Below, piece after piece: positions 1 through 9,369 of a DNA stretch of 64,000 nt. The stretch is from Cupriavidus taiwanensis. Lineage in GTDB: Bacteria; Pseudomonadota; Gammaproteobacteria; Burkholderiales; Burkholderiaceae. Position 1 is the stretch's first letter, and each line of letters starts with the position of its first letter. The notes beneath the pieces are model-generated. The model ran no database searches, was not told the origin of the DNA, and worked only from the letters and a program-made list of their open reading frames with translations. Made by a program: the position numbers and the translations under genes. The stretch covers positions 558,573 to 622,572 of the forward strand of contig NZ_LT976854.1 in NCBI RefSeq assembly GCF_900249755.1, written 5' to 3'.

Positions 1-768
1 GCGTGCGGTACCGAGCCGGGCCAGCCCGGCTTCGCTGCAGACGATGGCCGCCGCGGCGCCGTCGCTGATCGGCGAGCACATCGGCAGCGTCAGCGGATAG
101 GTGATCGGCGCCGCGGCGAGGATTTGCTCAACCGTGTAGGCGTCGCGATACTGCGCGAGCGGGTTGTGCACCGAGTGCGCATGGTTCTTCGCCGACACGG
201 CGGCGAACTGGCGCTGCGTGGTGCCGTAGCGGCGCATATGCAGCCGGCCCATCGCCGCATAGATATCCATGAACACACTGTAGGGCCGGGTCGACATGCT
301 GCCGGGCGGCGGCTCGATGCCGCGCCCCATGGCGAGCAGCCGCGCCTTGCCGGCCTCGGTGTCGTGCACGTCCCAGGCGCCGTCGAACGCGCTGAAGCTG
401 CGCGCCTTGTCGGCCGAGTACATCTTCTCGGCCCCGACCGCCAGCACGATGTCGGCGGCGCCGGCGCGCACGTAGTTCACGGCCAGGTGGAAGGCGGTGC
501 TGGCGCTCGCGCACGCGTTCTCGACGTTGACGACCGGGACCCCGCCGATGTCGCCCAGCGCCAGCTGGCCGCGGATCATGTGCTGCCCGTCCATGTGGCC
601 CTGCGTGGAGTTGGCGAAAAAGGCGCCCTGCAGCCATGCCGGCGCGGCCTGCGCGTCGGCGAGCGCTGCCTGTACTGCGTCGCGGGTCAGTTCCCGGATG
701 CTCTTGTCCATATGCCGGCCGAACGGCGTCATGCCGACGCCGGCGACGAATACCGTGTTGCTTGTCAT
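1..768 (-). CDS. Thiolase-like acetyl-CoA acetyltransferase (C-terminus cut off)
   Basis: Reading from the ATG at 768 gives 256 codons that run off the left edge of the window, so the C-terminal part is missing. The N-terminus (MTSNTVFVAGVGMTPFGRH) and the block NVENACASAS are typical of the SCP-x-like thiolase branch; Cys86 is at the position of the acyl-accepting nucleophile. Such proteins cleave or condense acyl-CoA thioesters, and many members are of unknown substrate. It lies 55 bp downstream of an SDR on the same strand, suggesting one short operon under or near the upstream AraC gene. The C-terminal catalytic His and Cys cannot be checked here. Confidence 0.85.
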   Translation of the reverse strand, partial: MTSNTVFVAGVGMTPFGRHMDKSIRELTRDAVQAALADAQAAPAWLQGAFFANSTQGHMDGQHMIRGQLALGDIGGVPVVNVENACASASTAFHLAVNYVRAGAADIVLAVGAEKMYSADKARSFSAFDGAWDVHDTEAGKARLLAMGRGIEPPPGSMSTRPYSVFMDIYAAMGRLHMRRYGTTQRQFAAVSAKNHAHSVHNPLAQYRDAYTVEQILAAAPITYPLTLPMCSPISDGAAAAIVCSEAGLARLGTAR

Positions 769-823
769 GTGCTTTCCTTCGGATCAGTGTCCTGCCTTGC
801 CGGGGCAGCCGTTGCGGTGGTGC

Positions 824-1654
824 TCAGCCGTGGGTCAGGCCGCCGGTGCACAGCAGCAGTTGCCCGCTGACGTAGTCCGCGTCGGGAATCGCGAACAGGT
901 ACACCGCGCCCGCTGCCTCGTCGGGGCTGCCGGCGCGCCCCAGCGGTATGGCTTGCTCGGCCGCGGCCAGCAGATCCGGATTGACGCCGACCTTGATGTC
1001 GCGGCCTTCGATCTGTTCGGTGCGTTGCTGCGCCGCGCTGACGGTCAGCCGTGTCTGGATCAGCCCGAACGCAACCGCGTTGACGGTGGTATTCAGCCGG
1101 CCCCACTCCTTGGCCAGGGTCTTGGTCAGCCCGATCACGCCGGCCTTGGCCGCGGCATAGTTGGCGCTGCCCGCCGTGCCCCACACGCCTGCCACGGACG
1201 AGATATTGATCACGCGGCGCATCACCCGGCGGCCGGCCGCGGTCTCGGCCTTGACGAGGTCTCGGATGACCGGCTGCGCGGCGCGCAGGATGCGGAACGG
1301 CGCGGTCAGGTGGCAATCGATGATGGCGTACCACTGTTCGTCGGTGATCTTCTGGATCACGTTCTCCCACGTGTAGCCGGCGTTGTTGACGATGATGTCG
1401 ATGCCGCCGTAGGACGCCATGGCGGTGCCGATGAAGCGTTCGCCGAAGCCGGTTGCGGTGACGCTGCCGACGCAGGCCACCGCCTGCCCGCCGGCAGCGA
1501 GGATTTCGCTGACGACCGCCTCGGCCGGGCCGGCGTCGAGGTCATTGACGACCACGCGGGCGCCTTCCCGCGCGAAGCGCAGCGCGATCGCGCGGCCGAT
1601 GCCGCGGCCGGAGCCGGTGATCAGCGCCACTTTGCCGTCGAGGGTGCCTGCCAT
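824..1654 (-). CDS. SDR family NAD(P)-dependent oxidoreductase (FabG-like)
   Basis: 276 residues, the usual size for a classical short-chain dehydrogenase. Visible motifs are the cofactor loop TGSGRGIG (residues 13-20), NNAG (90-93), the catalytic serine region ISS (about 151-153) and YxxxK as Tyr166/Lys170. It probably oxidises or reduces a 3-hydroxyacyl-CoA or similar carbonyl, as expected beside a thiolase, but the substrate is not deducible. It precedes the thiolase on the same strand. About 200 bp separate it from the upstream AraC-family gene, enough for its own promoter. Confidence 0.9.
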   Translation of the reverse strand: MAGTLDGKVALITGSGRGIGRAIALRFAREGARVVVNDLDAGPAEAVVSEILAAGGQAVACVGSVTATGFGERFIGTAMASYGGIDIIVNNAGYTWENVIQKITDEQWYAIIDCHLTAPFRILRAAQPVIRDLVKAETAAGRRVMRRVINISSVAGVWGTAGSANYAAAKAGVIGLTKTLAKEWGRLNTTVNAVAFGLIQTRLTVSAAQQRTEQIEGRDIKVGVNPDLLAAAEQAIPLGRAGSPDEAAGAVYLFAIPDADYVSGQLLLCTGGLTHG

Positions 1655-1857
1655 GCGGGGGACTCCTTGTGATCGTGTTCCAGGGCCAGGCCTTGAGTGC
1701 CTGTGCTGGCGATCTTAGTCCTGCCTTTTCGGCGCCAACAGCGCGGATTGCGTCGCCGGCATGGCAATTTCGGACAACCTGGCATGAGCGGCGCGAGCCG
1801 CGTGCCGTAGCCGGCCCCGAGACTTGATGGAACGGTGGCCGTGCGGTGGTGACGAGG

Positions 1858-2880
1858 CTACGGCGCCATGCGTCGGTAGGCGGCCGGGGCCTTGCCGGTC
1901 CAGGCCTTGAACGCGCGCTGGAAGGTCGCGCTGTCGGAAAAGCCCAGGTCCTCGGCAAGCTGGGCCAGCGGCAGGCGGGTGGTCATCAGCCGCGCAATCG
2001 CCAGGTCGCGGCGCAGCTGGTCCTTGACCAGCTGGAACGATGTCCCCTCGCTGACCAGATGGCGTTGCAGCGTTCGCGCCGACATGTGCAGGCGCTCGGC
2101 GACTTCGGACTGGTCGAGCCAGCGCGGGCGGGCGCTCTCCAGGCAGGCGCGCACGCGCGCACTGATCGCGCGGTCGCTGCCTTCCAGCAGGACCACGGTT
2201 GCGGTGGAACGCGCCATGAACTCGCGCAGCGCGGCGATGTCGCGGCACATCGGCGCCTGCAGCGCGGCCGTGTCGAACCAGATGGCGGTGAACGGCTGTT
2301 CGAAACACACGCTGGCGGGGAACACCGTGCCGTACTCGGCGGCGTGCGCCGGGCTGGGGATGGCAAAGCTGAATTCGCGCGCGCGCAGCCTGCCGTTGCT
2401 GAGCCAGAGCCCCAGCCGCAGCAGGACGCGCAGCATGGCCTCGTGAAGGAAGGCGCGCCCGGGATAGAACTCGGGCGGGATGTCGACGCGTATCCCGGTC
2501 TGCTCGGCCCGGCTGACCAGTGACAGGCCGACGTCGTCCTGCAGCAGGCTGCTCGCCTTGCAAAAGCGGCGCAGCGACGACTCGATGGTGGCGCAGCCAA
2601 GCAGCGACCGCATCGCCAGGTTCAGGGTGCCGCGGCTCAGCGGCCGCGACAGCAGCCCGACGAACTCGTCGTCCATGGATTCGGTCAGCGCCGCCACCAG
2701 GGCAATGTACTGGTCGGCGCCGACGCGCGCTTCAGGACGATCCAGCAGGGCGGGGTCGATGCCGGCGTGCTGCAGCCATTGATCCGGTGCGATGCCGCGC
2801 TGGCGCAGCCCAGACAGCAAGCCGTGAACGAAGGCGATCGAGACGGTGACAGGCGGGCGGAGGGGACGCAACGTGGTCAT
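1858..2880 (-). CDS. AraC family transcriptional regulator
   Basis: 340 residues, with an N-terminal ligand-type domain of the OruR/ArgR-like (arabinose_bd) kind over about residues 20-210 and a C-terminal double helix-turn-helix at about 255-337 (VAERLHMSARTLQRHL ... LAEDLGFSDSATFQRAFKAWTGKAPAAYRR). It is upstream of, and on the same strand as, the SDR and thiolase genes, so it is the most likely local activator for them. The effector is unknown. Confidence 0.9.
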   Translation of the reverse strand: MTTLRPLRPPVTVSIAFVHGLLSGLRQRGIAPDQWLQHAGIDPALLDRPEARVGADQYIALVAALTESMDDEFVGLLSRPLSRGTLNLAMRSLLGCATIESSLRRFCKASSLLQDDVGLSLVSRAEQTGIRVDIPPEFYPGRAFLHEAMLRVLLRLGLWLSNGRLRAREFSFAIPSPAHAAEYGTVFPASVCFEQPFTAIWFDTAALQAPMCRDIAALREFMARSTATVVLLEGSDRAISARVRACLESARPRWLDQSEVAERLHMSARTLQRHLVSEGTSFQLVKDQLRRDLAIARLMTTRLPLAQLAEDLGFSDSATFQRAFKAWTGKAPAAYRRMAP

Positions 2881-2923
2881 GGCGGATCCGGTATCAAAGA
2901 CATGCGCTGGCGCAACGTCGCCT

Positions 2924-3865
2924 TCAGGTTGGTGTCGCCTGCGCCGCCTCCCGCGGCGCTCCGGCCGCCTGCCGCAGGCAATCCAGCATGGCCGCCACCG
3001 CCGTGCGCGACTTGCCGTCGTCGCGCCAGTACATCGACACCGAACCGAAGCCGGCCAGCCGCAACGGCACGATGCGCAGCGCGCCCAGTTCTTCCAGCCG
3101 CCGCGCGGTGCGGTGCGAGGCCAGCCCGACCATGTCGCTGTTGTTGAACAGGGTCAGGTTCAGCACCGTGGAATTGCTCTCGACGCAGTCCGCCGGCAAG
3201 GCCCGCTCGGCGCTGGCCAGGGCGCCTTCCAGCGCGTTGCGGATCGGCGTGCCGCGCGGCCAGACCACCCAGCGGTAGCGGTACAGGTCGTCCCAGCCGA
3301 TGCGCGCGGCCTGCAGCAGCGGATGGCGCGGGCGGGCGACGAAGTGGATCGGCTCCATGTAGAGCGATTCGGTGCGGATCTGCGCGTCCTGCAGTTCGGG
3401 GGCAGAGCGGCCCACCACGATATCGAGTTCGCTGCGCGCGAGCTGGGTCATGAGCCGGTCCATGGTGGTTTCCAGCAGCCGCACGCTGGCGCGCGGCATG
3501 CGCTGCATCAGCTGCAGCGCGGCCAGCGGCACGGTGTCGGCCGCCGACGCGCCCGAGGTGCCCACCACCACGATGCCGCTGCCGCCGTCGCGCATGGCCT
3601 GCAGGTCGTCGCGCGCGGTATCGAGCTGGGCCTCGATCCGGCGCGCGTGCTCGATCAGCGATTCCCCGTACGGCGTCGGCCGCAGCCCGCGCGCCTGGCG
3701 CTCGAACAGGGGCAGGCCGATATCGTCCTCAAGGTCCTTCAGCCACTTGGAAAGGCCGGGCTGGGTGGTGTTCAGCATGGCGGCGGACTGGCTCATGTTG
3801 CCGGTCTCGGCCAGGCTCAGCAGCATTTGCAGGTTGCGCAGGCGCAGTCTGTGGGTCCAATCCAT
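2924..3865 (-). CDS. LysR family regulator of the gentisate operon (inferred)
   Basis: 313 residues. The N-terminal winged helix (LRNLQMLLSLAETGNMSQSAAMLNTTQPGLSKWLKDLEDDIG) is followed by a LysR substrate-binding domain. It is divergent from the gentisate dioxygenase gene with 178 bp between the starts, the classical LysR arrangement, so control of the 3-hydroxybenzoate/gentisate operon is inferred. An inverted repeat lies just upstream of its start. The co-inducer is likely a pathway aromatic acid, but this is not shown by the sequence. Confidence 0.9.
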   Translation of the reverse strand: MDWTHRLRLRNLQMLLSLAETGNMSQSAAMLNTTQPGLSKWLKDLEDDIGLPLFERQARGLRPTPYGESLIEHARRIEAQLDTARDDLQAMRDGGSGIVVVGTSGASAADTVPLAALQLMQRMPRASVRLLETTMDRLMTQLARSELDIVVGRSAPELQDAQIRTESLYMEPIHFVARPRHPLLQAARIGWDDLYRYRWVVWPRGTPIRNALEGALASAERALPADCVESNSTVLNLTLFNNSDMVGLASHRTARRLEELGALRIVPLRLAGFGSVSMYWRDDGKSRTAVAAMLDCLRQAAGAPREAAQATPT

Positions 3866-3892
3866 CGGGCGACCTATACGGTAAATCGTATC

Positions 3893-3919
3893 GATAAGAT
3901 GAAAACTTCATTTCTTATC
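3893..3919. promoter_or_regulatory. Inverted repeat in the LysR/gentisate divergent promoter
   Basis: Arms GATAAGA (3893-3899) and TCTTATC (3913-3919) enclose a smaller pair, TGAA (3900-3903) and TTCA (3907-3910). A second repeat, ATACG-N6-CGTAT, lies at 3876-3891. A possible -10 (TATAAC, 3935-3940) for the dioxygenase gene follows. This AT-rich stretch is the best candidate for the LysR binding site; binding is inferred. Confidence 0.5.
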
Positions 3920-4043
3920 TTATAGCCCGCGGCGTATAACGACAACCAGACGACATCCAGACAACAACAGACGGTGCGCAACCAGTCAGGCACCCGCAAA
4001 AGGCGCTCCCCAACGTACGCGCAACCAAAGTTACGGAGACAGC

Positions 4044-5090
4044 ATGTCCGAACACACCCCTGACCCGGCCCGCCTGGCCTACTACGAAGAAATCGGCCGC
4101 AGCCACATGACCCCGCTGTGGGAGTCGCTGCACGCGCTGGTGCCGCCGCAGCCGCGGCCGCAGATCGTTCCCGCGATCTGGAAGTACGCGCAGATCCGCC
4201 CGCTGGTGATGCAGGCCGGCAGCGTCATCAGCGCCGAGGAAGCGGTGCGCCGCGTGCTGGTGCTGGAGAACCCCGGCATCCCGGGCAAGTCCAGCATCAC
4301 CTCGACGCTGTACGCCGGGCTGCAGCTGATCCTGCCGGGCGAGATCGCGCCCAGCCACCGCCATACCCAGTCCGCGCTGCGCTTTATCGTCGAAGGCAAG
4401 GGTGCCTGGACCGCCGTCAACGGCGAGCGCGCCATCATGCATCCCGACGATTTCATCATCACGCCGTCGTGGACCTGGCATGACCATGGCAACCCCAGCG
4501 TCGCAGACGGCGGCGAGCCGGTGGTGTGGCTCGACGGGCTGGACATTCCGATGGTGCAGCAGTTCGACGCCGGCTTTGCCGAGAACTATCCCGAGTCGCA
4601 GCAGCCGGTGACCCGCGCCGAGGGCGACAGCTTTGCCCGCTTCGGCCACAACATGGTGCCGGTGCGGCATCGCGTGACCGATCCCACCTCGCCGGTGTTC
4701 AGCTACCCCTATGCCCGTTCGCGCGAGGCGCTGGACCAGCTCTACCGCAACGGCGAGCTCGATCCGTGGGACGGCGTCAAGCTGCGCTACGTCAACCCCG
4801 CCACCGGCGGCTGGCCGATGCCGACCATCGCCACCTTCATGCAATACCTGCCGGCAGGGTTCCAGGGCAAGACCTACCGCAGCACCGACGCCACCGTGTA
4901 CAGCGTGGTGGAAGGGCGCGGCACCGTGCGCATCGGCGATGCGCAGTTCCAGTTCGAGCCGCGCGATGTGTTCGTGGCGCCGTCGTGGGCGCCGGTGCAG
5001 CTCGGCGCGCTGGAAGACGCCGTGCTGTTCAGCTATTCCGACCGGCCGGTGCTGTCCGCGCTGAACCTGCTGCGCGAAGCGCGCACCTGA
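4044..5090 (+). CDS. gtdA: Gentisate 1,2-dioxygenase
   Basis: 348 residues, bicupin ring-cleavage enzyme converting gentisate to maleylpyruvate with Fe(II). The N-terminal cupin carries [10 protein letters not shown] (His105 and His107) and SWTWHDHGN (His146), the residues expected to hold iron. A second cupin-like half spans about residues 240-340. First gene of a five-gene operon with fumarylpyruvate hydrolase, maleylpyruvate isomerase, 3-hydroxybenzoate 6-hydroxylase and a transporter. The start has an upstream GGAG (about 4036). Close in layout to nag/mhb gentisate clusters of betaproteobacteria. Confidence 0.93.
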   Translation: MSEHTPDPARLAYYEEIGRSHMTPLWESLHALVPPQPRPQIVPAIWKYAQIRPLVMQAGSVISAEEAVRRVLVLENPGIPGKSSITSTLYAGLQLILPGEIAPSHRHTQSALRFIVEGKGAWTAVNGERAIMHPDDFIITPSWTWHDHGNPSVADGGEPVVWLDGLDIPMVQQFDAGFAENYPESQQPVTRAEGDSFARFGHNMVPVRHRVTDPTSPVFSYPYARSREALDQLYRNGELDPWDGVKLRYVNPATGGWPMPTIATFMQYLPAGFQGKTYRSTDATVYSVVEGRGTVRIGDAQFQFEPRDVFVAPSWAPVQLGALEDAVLFSYSDRPVLSALNLLREART

Positions 5091-5181
5091 GCCCGGCCAC
5101 CCCCCCAAGCCGCCGCGCGCGCGGTGCCAGCCGGCACCGCCGTGCCGGCGCTCACCCGATCAATCACCGGAAGCCCCGACC

Positions 5182-5880
5182 ATGTCCTACGTCTTCACGC
5201 CTCCCGCCACCGTTGCCATCCCCGTTGCCGGCAGCGATGACCAGTTCGCCGTGCGCCGCGTCTACTGCGTGGGCCGCAACTACGCCTCCCACGCCCGCGA
5301 AATGGGCTTCGATCCCGAGCGCGAACCGCCGTTCTTCTTCTGCAAGCCGGCCGACGCCATCGTCCCGGTGCAGGCCGGCACCACGCTCGAGCTGCCGTAC
5401 CCGGCGCAGACGCAGAACTACCACTACGAGGCCGAGCTGGTGGCGGTGATCGGCAAGGGCGGCTCGGATATCGCTGTCGAACAGGCGCTCGAACACGTGT
5501 GGGGCTACGCCGTCGGCCTCGACATGACCCGCCGCGACCTGCAAATGAAGATGCGCGAAATGGGCCGCCCGTGGGAAATCGGCAAGGCCTTCGACGCGTC
5601 GGCGCCGGTTGGCCCGATCCACCGCGCCAGCGAGATCGGCCATCCGCAGCAGGCCGGGATCTGGCTGACGGTCAATGGCGCAACCAGGCAGCGCAGCGAT
5701 GTGTCGCACCTGATCTGGTCGGTGGCCGAGACGGTGGCATACCTGTCGCAGTTCTTCCGCCTGGAACCGGGCGACGTCATCTTCACCGGCACGCCCGAGG
5801 GCGTGGGCCCGGTCAAGGCCGGCGACACCATGGCCACCGGCGTCGACGGCCTGGGCGAACTGACCGTGCGCGTGGTCTGA
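5182..5880 (+). CDS. nagK: Fumarylpyruvate hydrolase (FAH family)
   Basis: 232 residues, fumarylacetoacetate-hydrolase fold. Predicted to split fumarylpyruvate into fumarate and pyruvate, the last step of the glutathione-dependent gentisate route. Metal-binding acidic residues are visible in YHYEAELVAVIG (Glu83, Glu85) and GLDMTRRDLQ (Asp114), and the family signature FTGTPEGVGPV is near the C-terminus. It sits between the dioxygenase (91 bp gap) and the isomerase (28 bp gap). The context makes the fumarylpyruvate assignment more likely than a generic FAH-family hydrolase. Confidence 0.9.
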   Translation: MSYVFTPPATVAIPVAGSDDQFAVRRVYCVGRNYASHAREMGFDPEREPPFFFCKPADAIVPVQAGTTLELPYPAQTQNYHYEAELVAVIGKGGSDIAVEQALEHVWGYAVGLDMTRRDLQMKMREMGRPWEIGKAFDASAPVGPIHRASEIGHPQQAGIWLTVNGATRQRSDVSHLIWSVAETVAYLSQFFRLEPGDVIFTGTPEGVGPVKAGDTMATGVDGLGELTVRVV

Positions 5881-5908
5881 ACCCGACAAGCACAGCCAAG
5901 CCGAAACC

Positions 5909-6550
5909 ATGCAGCTCTACAGTTTCTTCAACAGCTCGACTTCCTACCGCGTGCGCATCGCGCTGGCCCTCAAGGGCCTGCCGTACGACTACCTGCCGGT
6001 CAATATCCGCACCGGCCAGCACCGCGAGGCGGAGTATGTCGATGGCATCAACCCGTCGGCTGCCGTGCCCGCGCTGGTCGATGGCGAATTCATGCTGGGC
6101 CAGTCGCTGGCGATCATCGACTACCTGGACGCGCGCCATCCCGAGCCGCGCCTGCTGCCGCAGGATCCTGCGCAGCGCGCCCGCGTGCTGGAGCTGTCGC
6201 TGCTGATCGGCTGCGATATCCACCCAATCAACAACCTGCGCGTGCTGCGCTACCTGCAGGACGTGCTGCAGGTTACGCCCGGGCAGAAGGATGCCTGGTA
6301 CCGGCACTGGATCGATGAAGGGATGGCCGGCGTGGAGCGACTGCTTGCGCGGCACGGACATGGCAGGTGGTGCTTCGGCGATGCGCCCACGCTCGCTGAC
6401 GTCACGCTGGTGCCGCAGGTCGCCAACGCGCTGCGCATGGGCTGCGACCTGGGCCGCTACGAGCGCGCGATGGAAGTCTACGCCCATGCCAGCGCCCATC
6501 CCGCCTTCGCCCAGGCGGCGCCCGCGCGCCAGCCCGACTACACCGCCTGA
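5909..6550 (+). CDS. nagL: Maleylpyruvate isomerase, glutathione-dependent (zeta GST)
   Basis: 213 residues, glutathione S-transferase fold of the maleylacetoacetate isomerase (zeta) class. The N-terminal LYSFFNSSTSYRVRIALALKGL carries the SSxSYRVR active-site signature, and the NPSAAVPALVDG loop binds glutathione. Placed between fumarylpyruvate hydrolase and the hydroxylase, it should isomerise maleylpyruvate to fumarylpyruvate using glutathione as cofactor. Its presence shows this operon uses the isomerase branch of gentisate breakdown rather than direct maleylpyruvate hydrolysis. Confidence 0.92.
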   Translation: MQLYSFFNSSTSYRVRIALALKGLPYDYLPVNIRTGQHREAEYVDGINPSAAVPALVDGEFMLGQSLAIIDYLDARHPEPRLLPQDPAQRARVLELSLLIGCDIHPINNLRVLRYLQDVLQVTPGQKDAWYRHWIDEGMAGVERLLARHGHGRWCFGDAPTLADVTLVPQVANALRMGCDLGRYERAMEVYAHASAHPAFAQAAPARQPDYTA

Positions 6551-6578
6551 CGCATCGCGCAGGCCGAGGAGACAAGAC

Positions 6579-7793
6579 ATGAGCAGTACCCATAACGCGA
6601 CCGGCAAGGTCCTGATTATCGGCGGCGGCATCGGCGGCCTGGCCGCGGCGCTGGCGCTGGCACGCCAGGGCATCCGCATCGAGCTGCTGGAGCAGGCCGA
6701 GCAGATCGGAGAAATCGGCGCCGGCATCCAGCTCGCCGCCAACGCCTTTGCCGCGCTGGACGCGCTCGGCGTGGGCGAAGCCGCGCGCGGCCGCGCGGTC
6801 TTTACCGACTTCCTCAGCCTGCGCGATGCGATCGACACCAGCGTGATCGCGCAGGTCGATGTCGGGCAGCCGTATCGCGAGCGCTTCGGCAATCCGTATG
6901 GCGTGATCCATCGCGCCGATATCCACCTGTCGATCCTGGAAGCCGTGCAGGACCATCCGCTGATCACGCTGCGCACCAGCACGCGCGTGCAGCAACTGCT
7001 GCAGGACGGCGCGGGCGTGACGGTGGTCGACCAGCACGGCAACCACCATCGCGGCGACGCGGTGGTCGGCTGCGACGGCGTCAAGTCCGCGATCCGCCAG
7101 GCGCTGGTCGGCGACGAGGCGCGCGTGACCGGCCACGTGGTCTACCGCGCCGTGGTCGACGTGGCCAACATGCCGCAGGACCTGCAGGTCAATGCCCCGG
7201 TGGTGTGGGCGGGCCCCAACTGCCACCTGGTGCACTACCCGCTGCGCGGCGGCCAGCAGTACAACCTGGTGGTGACCTTCCACAGCCGCGAGCAGGAAAG
7301 CTGGGGCGTGCGCGACGGCAGCAAGGAAGAGGTGCTGTCGTACTTCGCGGGCATCCACCCGCTGCCGCACCAGATGCTGGACCGCCCGACCTCGTGGAAG
7401 CGCTGGGCCACCGCCGACCGCGACCCGGTAGAGCGCTGGAGCCTCGGCCGCGCCACCATCCTCGGCGATGCCGCGCACCCGATGACGCAGTACGTGGCGC
7501 AGGGCGCGTGCCAGGCGCTGGAAGATGCCGTCACGCTGGGCGCGGCGGTGCAAGCCGCGCAGGGCGACTACGCCGCGGCCTTCCAGCTGTACGAGCAGGC
7601 CCGCATCCCGCGCACCGCGCGCGTGCTCTACGGCGCGCGCGACATGGGCCGGGTCTACCACGCCAAGGGCGTCGACCGCCTGGTGCGCAACAGCCTGTGG
7701 ACCGGCCGCACGCAGCCGCAGTTCTACGACGCGCTGCAGTGGCTGCACGGCTGGCGCGCGGACAAGTGCCTGAGCCCGACGCCGTGGCTGTAG
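6579..7793 (+). CDS. nagX: 3-hydroxybenzoate 6-monooxygenase (FAD-dependent)
   Basis: 404 residues from the ATG at 6579, chosen because the FAD motif IIGGGIGG (about residues 13-20) follows closely and GGAG lies upstream. Group A flavin hydroxylase with the GxGxxG fingerprint, the mid-protein VVGCDGVKSAIR motif and the ATILGDAAHPM GD motif. Expected to hydroxylate 3-hydroxybenzoate to gentisate with NADH and O2. The operon context (gentisate dioxygenase, isomerase, hydrolase) supports 3-hydroxybenzoate over salicylate as substrate. The gene is called mhbM, xlnD or nagX in different organisms. Confidence 0.87.
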   Translation: MSSTHNATGKVLIIGGGIGGLAAALALARQGIRIELLEQAEQIGEIGAGIQLAANAFAALDALGVGEAARGRAVFTDFLSLRDAIDTSVIAQVDVGQPYRERFGNPYGVIHRADIHLSILEAVQDHPLITLRTSTRVQQLLQDGAGVTVVDQHGNHHRGDAVVGCDGVKSAIRQALVGDEARVTGHVVYRAVVDVANMPQDLQVNAPVVWAGPNCHLVHYPLRGGQQYNLVVTFHSREQESWGVRDGSKEEVLSYFAGIHPLPHQMLDRPTSWKRWATADRDPVERWSLGRATILGDAAHPMTQYVAQGACQALEDAVTLGAAVQAAQGDYAAAFQLYEQARIPRTARVLYGARDMGRVYHAKGVDRLVRNSLWTGRTQPQFYDALQWLHGWRADKCLSPTPWL

Positions 7794-7901
7794 GCCGCTG
7801 AACGCGGCGCCTTCGCCTGCAAGAACCCGACCCCAAGCAGGCGGCCCATGCAGCCGCCAGCTTCCATGCGCCCCTGATCCTGGCAACAAGGAGGAGACAC
7901 C

Positions 7902-9242
7902 ATGCCTGCCAGCCAACCGCTCAACGTCACCGCGTTCATCGACCGCCAGCCGCTGTCGGCGTTCCAGGTGACCATCGTCGTGCTGTGCTTCCTGATCGTC
8001 GCCGTCGACGGCTTCGATACCGCTGCAATCGGCTTTATCGCGCCCGCCATCCGTGCCGAATGGCAGCTGACGCCGGCGCAGCTGGCGCCGCTGTTCGGCG
8101 CCGGCCTTGGCGGCCTGATGGCCGGTGCCTTCCTGTTCGGCCCGCTGGCCGACCGGTACGGCCGCAAGAGCGTGCTGGTGCTGTCGGTGCTGTGCTTCGG
8201 CGCGGCCAGCCTGGCGTCGGCGTGGTCGCCGGACCTGTGGACGCTGGTGCTGCTGCGCTTCGTGACCGGCCTGGGGCTTGGCGGGGCGATGCCCAATGCG
8301 ATCACGCTGACCTCAGAGTTCTGCCCGGACAAGCGCCGCTCGTTCCTGGTCACCACCATGTTCTGCGGCTTCACGCTGGGGTCGGCGCTGGGTGGTCTGG
8401 CCTCGGCCGGGCTGATCGACGCCTTCGGCTGGCGCTCGGTGCTGGTGGCAGGCGGCGTGCTGCCGCTGCTGCTGGCGCTGGCGCTGGTCTGGCTGCTGCC
8501 GGAATCGGTGCGCTACCTGGTGATGACCGGCAAGTCGCGCGAGCGCATCGTCGCCACGCTGCAGAAGATCGCGCCGCATGAAGACCTGCGCAGCGCCACC
8601 TTCGCGGTCAGCGAGCAGCGCGCCGCCAGCTCGCCGGTGCGGCACCTGTTCCGCCCCGAACTGCTGCGCGGCACGCTGCTGTTCTGGCTGACCTTCTTCA
8701 TGAGCCTGCTGGTGATCTACCTGCTTTCCAGCTGGCTGCCGACGCTGCTGCGCGGCACCGGCCATTCGCTGCGCACCGCGGCGCTGGTGACGACCATGTT
8801 CCAGGTCGGCGGCACGGTCGGCGCGATCGCGCTGGGTTGGCTGATGGACCGGTTCAACCCGCACCACGTGCTGGCCACCAGCTACGCGCTGGCGGCGCTG
8901 GGCATTGCCGCGGTGGGCAGCGTCGCCGCCGAGCCGGTGGCCGCGGGCGTGGCGGTGTTTGTCGCGGGCTTCTGCATCTCGGGCTCGCAGGTGGGCGCCA
9001 ATGCGCTGTCGGCCAGCTTCTATCCGACCGACTGTCGCGCCACCGGGGTCAGCTGGGCCAACGGCGTGGGCCGGATGGGCTCGGTGGTGGGATCGGTCGG
9101 CGGGGCCACCATGCTGTCGCTGGGGCTGGGCATGCCGGCGCTGTTCGCGTGGATCGGCGTGCCGGCGCTGATTGCGGGGCTGTCGATGTTCTCGCTGGGC
9201 GTGGTCAGGCGGGAACGGCCGCAACCGCGGCTGGCGGTTTGA
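7902..9242 (+). CDS. MFS aromatic acid:H+ symporter (AAHS family)
   Basis: 446 residues with about 12 hydrophobic segments. The first-helix motif DGFDTAAIGFIAPAI and the loop 2-3 motif GPLADRYGRKSVL are typical of the aromatic acid/H+ symporter branch (PcaK, MhbT and GenK type). The last gene of the gentisate operon, it most likely imports 3-hydroxybenzoate or gentisate across the inner membrane. GGAGGAG precedes the start. The gene ends 127 bp before a convergent gene; a hairpin repeat occupies the gap. Confidence 0.88.
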   Translation: MPASQPLNVTAFIDRQPLSAFQVTIVVLCFLIVAVDGFDTAAIGFIAPAIRAEWQLTPAQLAPLFGAGLGGLMAGAFLFGPLADRYGRKSVLVLSVLCFGAASLASAWSPDLWTLVLLRFVTGLGLGGAMPNAITLTSEFCPDKRRSFLVTTMFCGFTLGSALGGLASAGLIDAFGWRSVLVAGGVLPLLLALALVWLLPESVRYLVMTGKSRERIVATLQKIAPHEDLRSATFAVSEQRAASSPVRHLFRPELLRGTLLFWLTFFMSLLVIYLLSSWLPTLLRGTGHSLRTAALVTTMFQVGGTVGAIALGWLMDRFNPHHVLATSYALAALGIAAVGSVAAEPVAAGVAVFVAGFCISGSQVGANALSASFYPTDCRATGVSWANGVGRMGSVVGSVGGATMLSLGLGMPALFAWIGVPALIAGLSMFSLGVVRRERPQPRLAV

Positions 9243-9262
9243 AGTCTGCCCCCGCGCTGTCA

Positions 9263-9337
9263 TGCCGTTCAGTTCAGGCATCAAACACTATCGTCATTCC
9301 CGCCTGCGCGGGAACGACAGTGGTCAATTGAACGGCA
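9263..9337. repeat. Nested inverted repeat / REP-like hairpin between convergent genes
   Basis: The inner hairpin has arms TTCCCGC (9297-9303) and GCGGGAA (9308-9314) around a CTGC loop, extended by CACT (9286-9289) and AGTG (9319-9322). It is framed by an outer imperfect pair around 9263-9271 (TGCCGTTCA) and 9329-9337 (TGAACGGCA). There is no T-run on either side, so it looks more like a REP-type repeat that may also stop transcription from both convergent genes. Confidence 0.6.
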
Positions 9338-9369
9338 TTAGCCCCTGGGCGTGGCCCGCCCGCCGTCGC

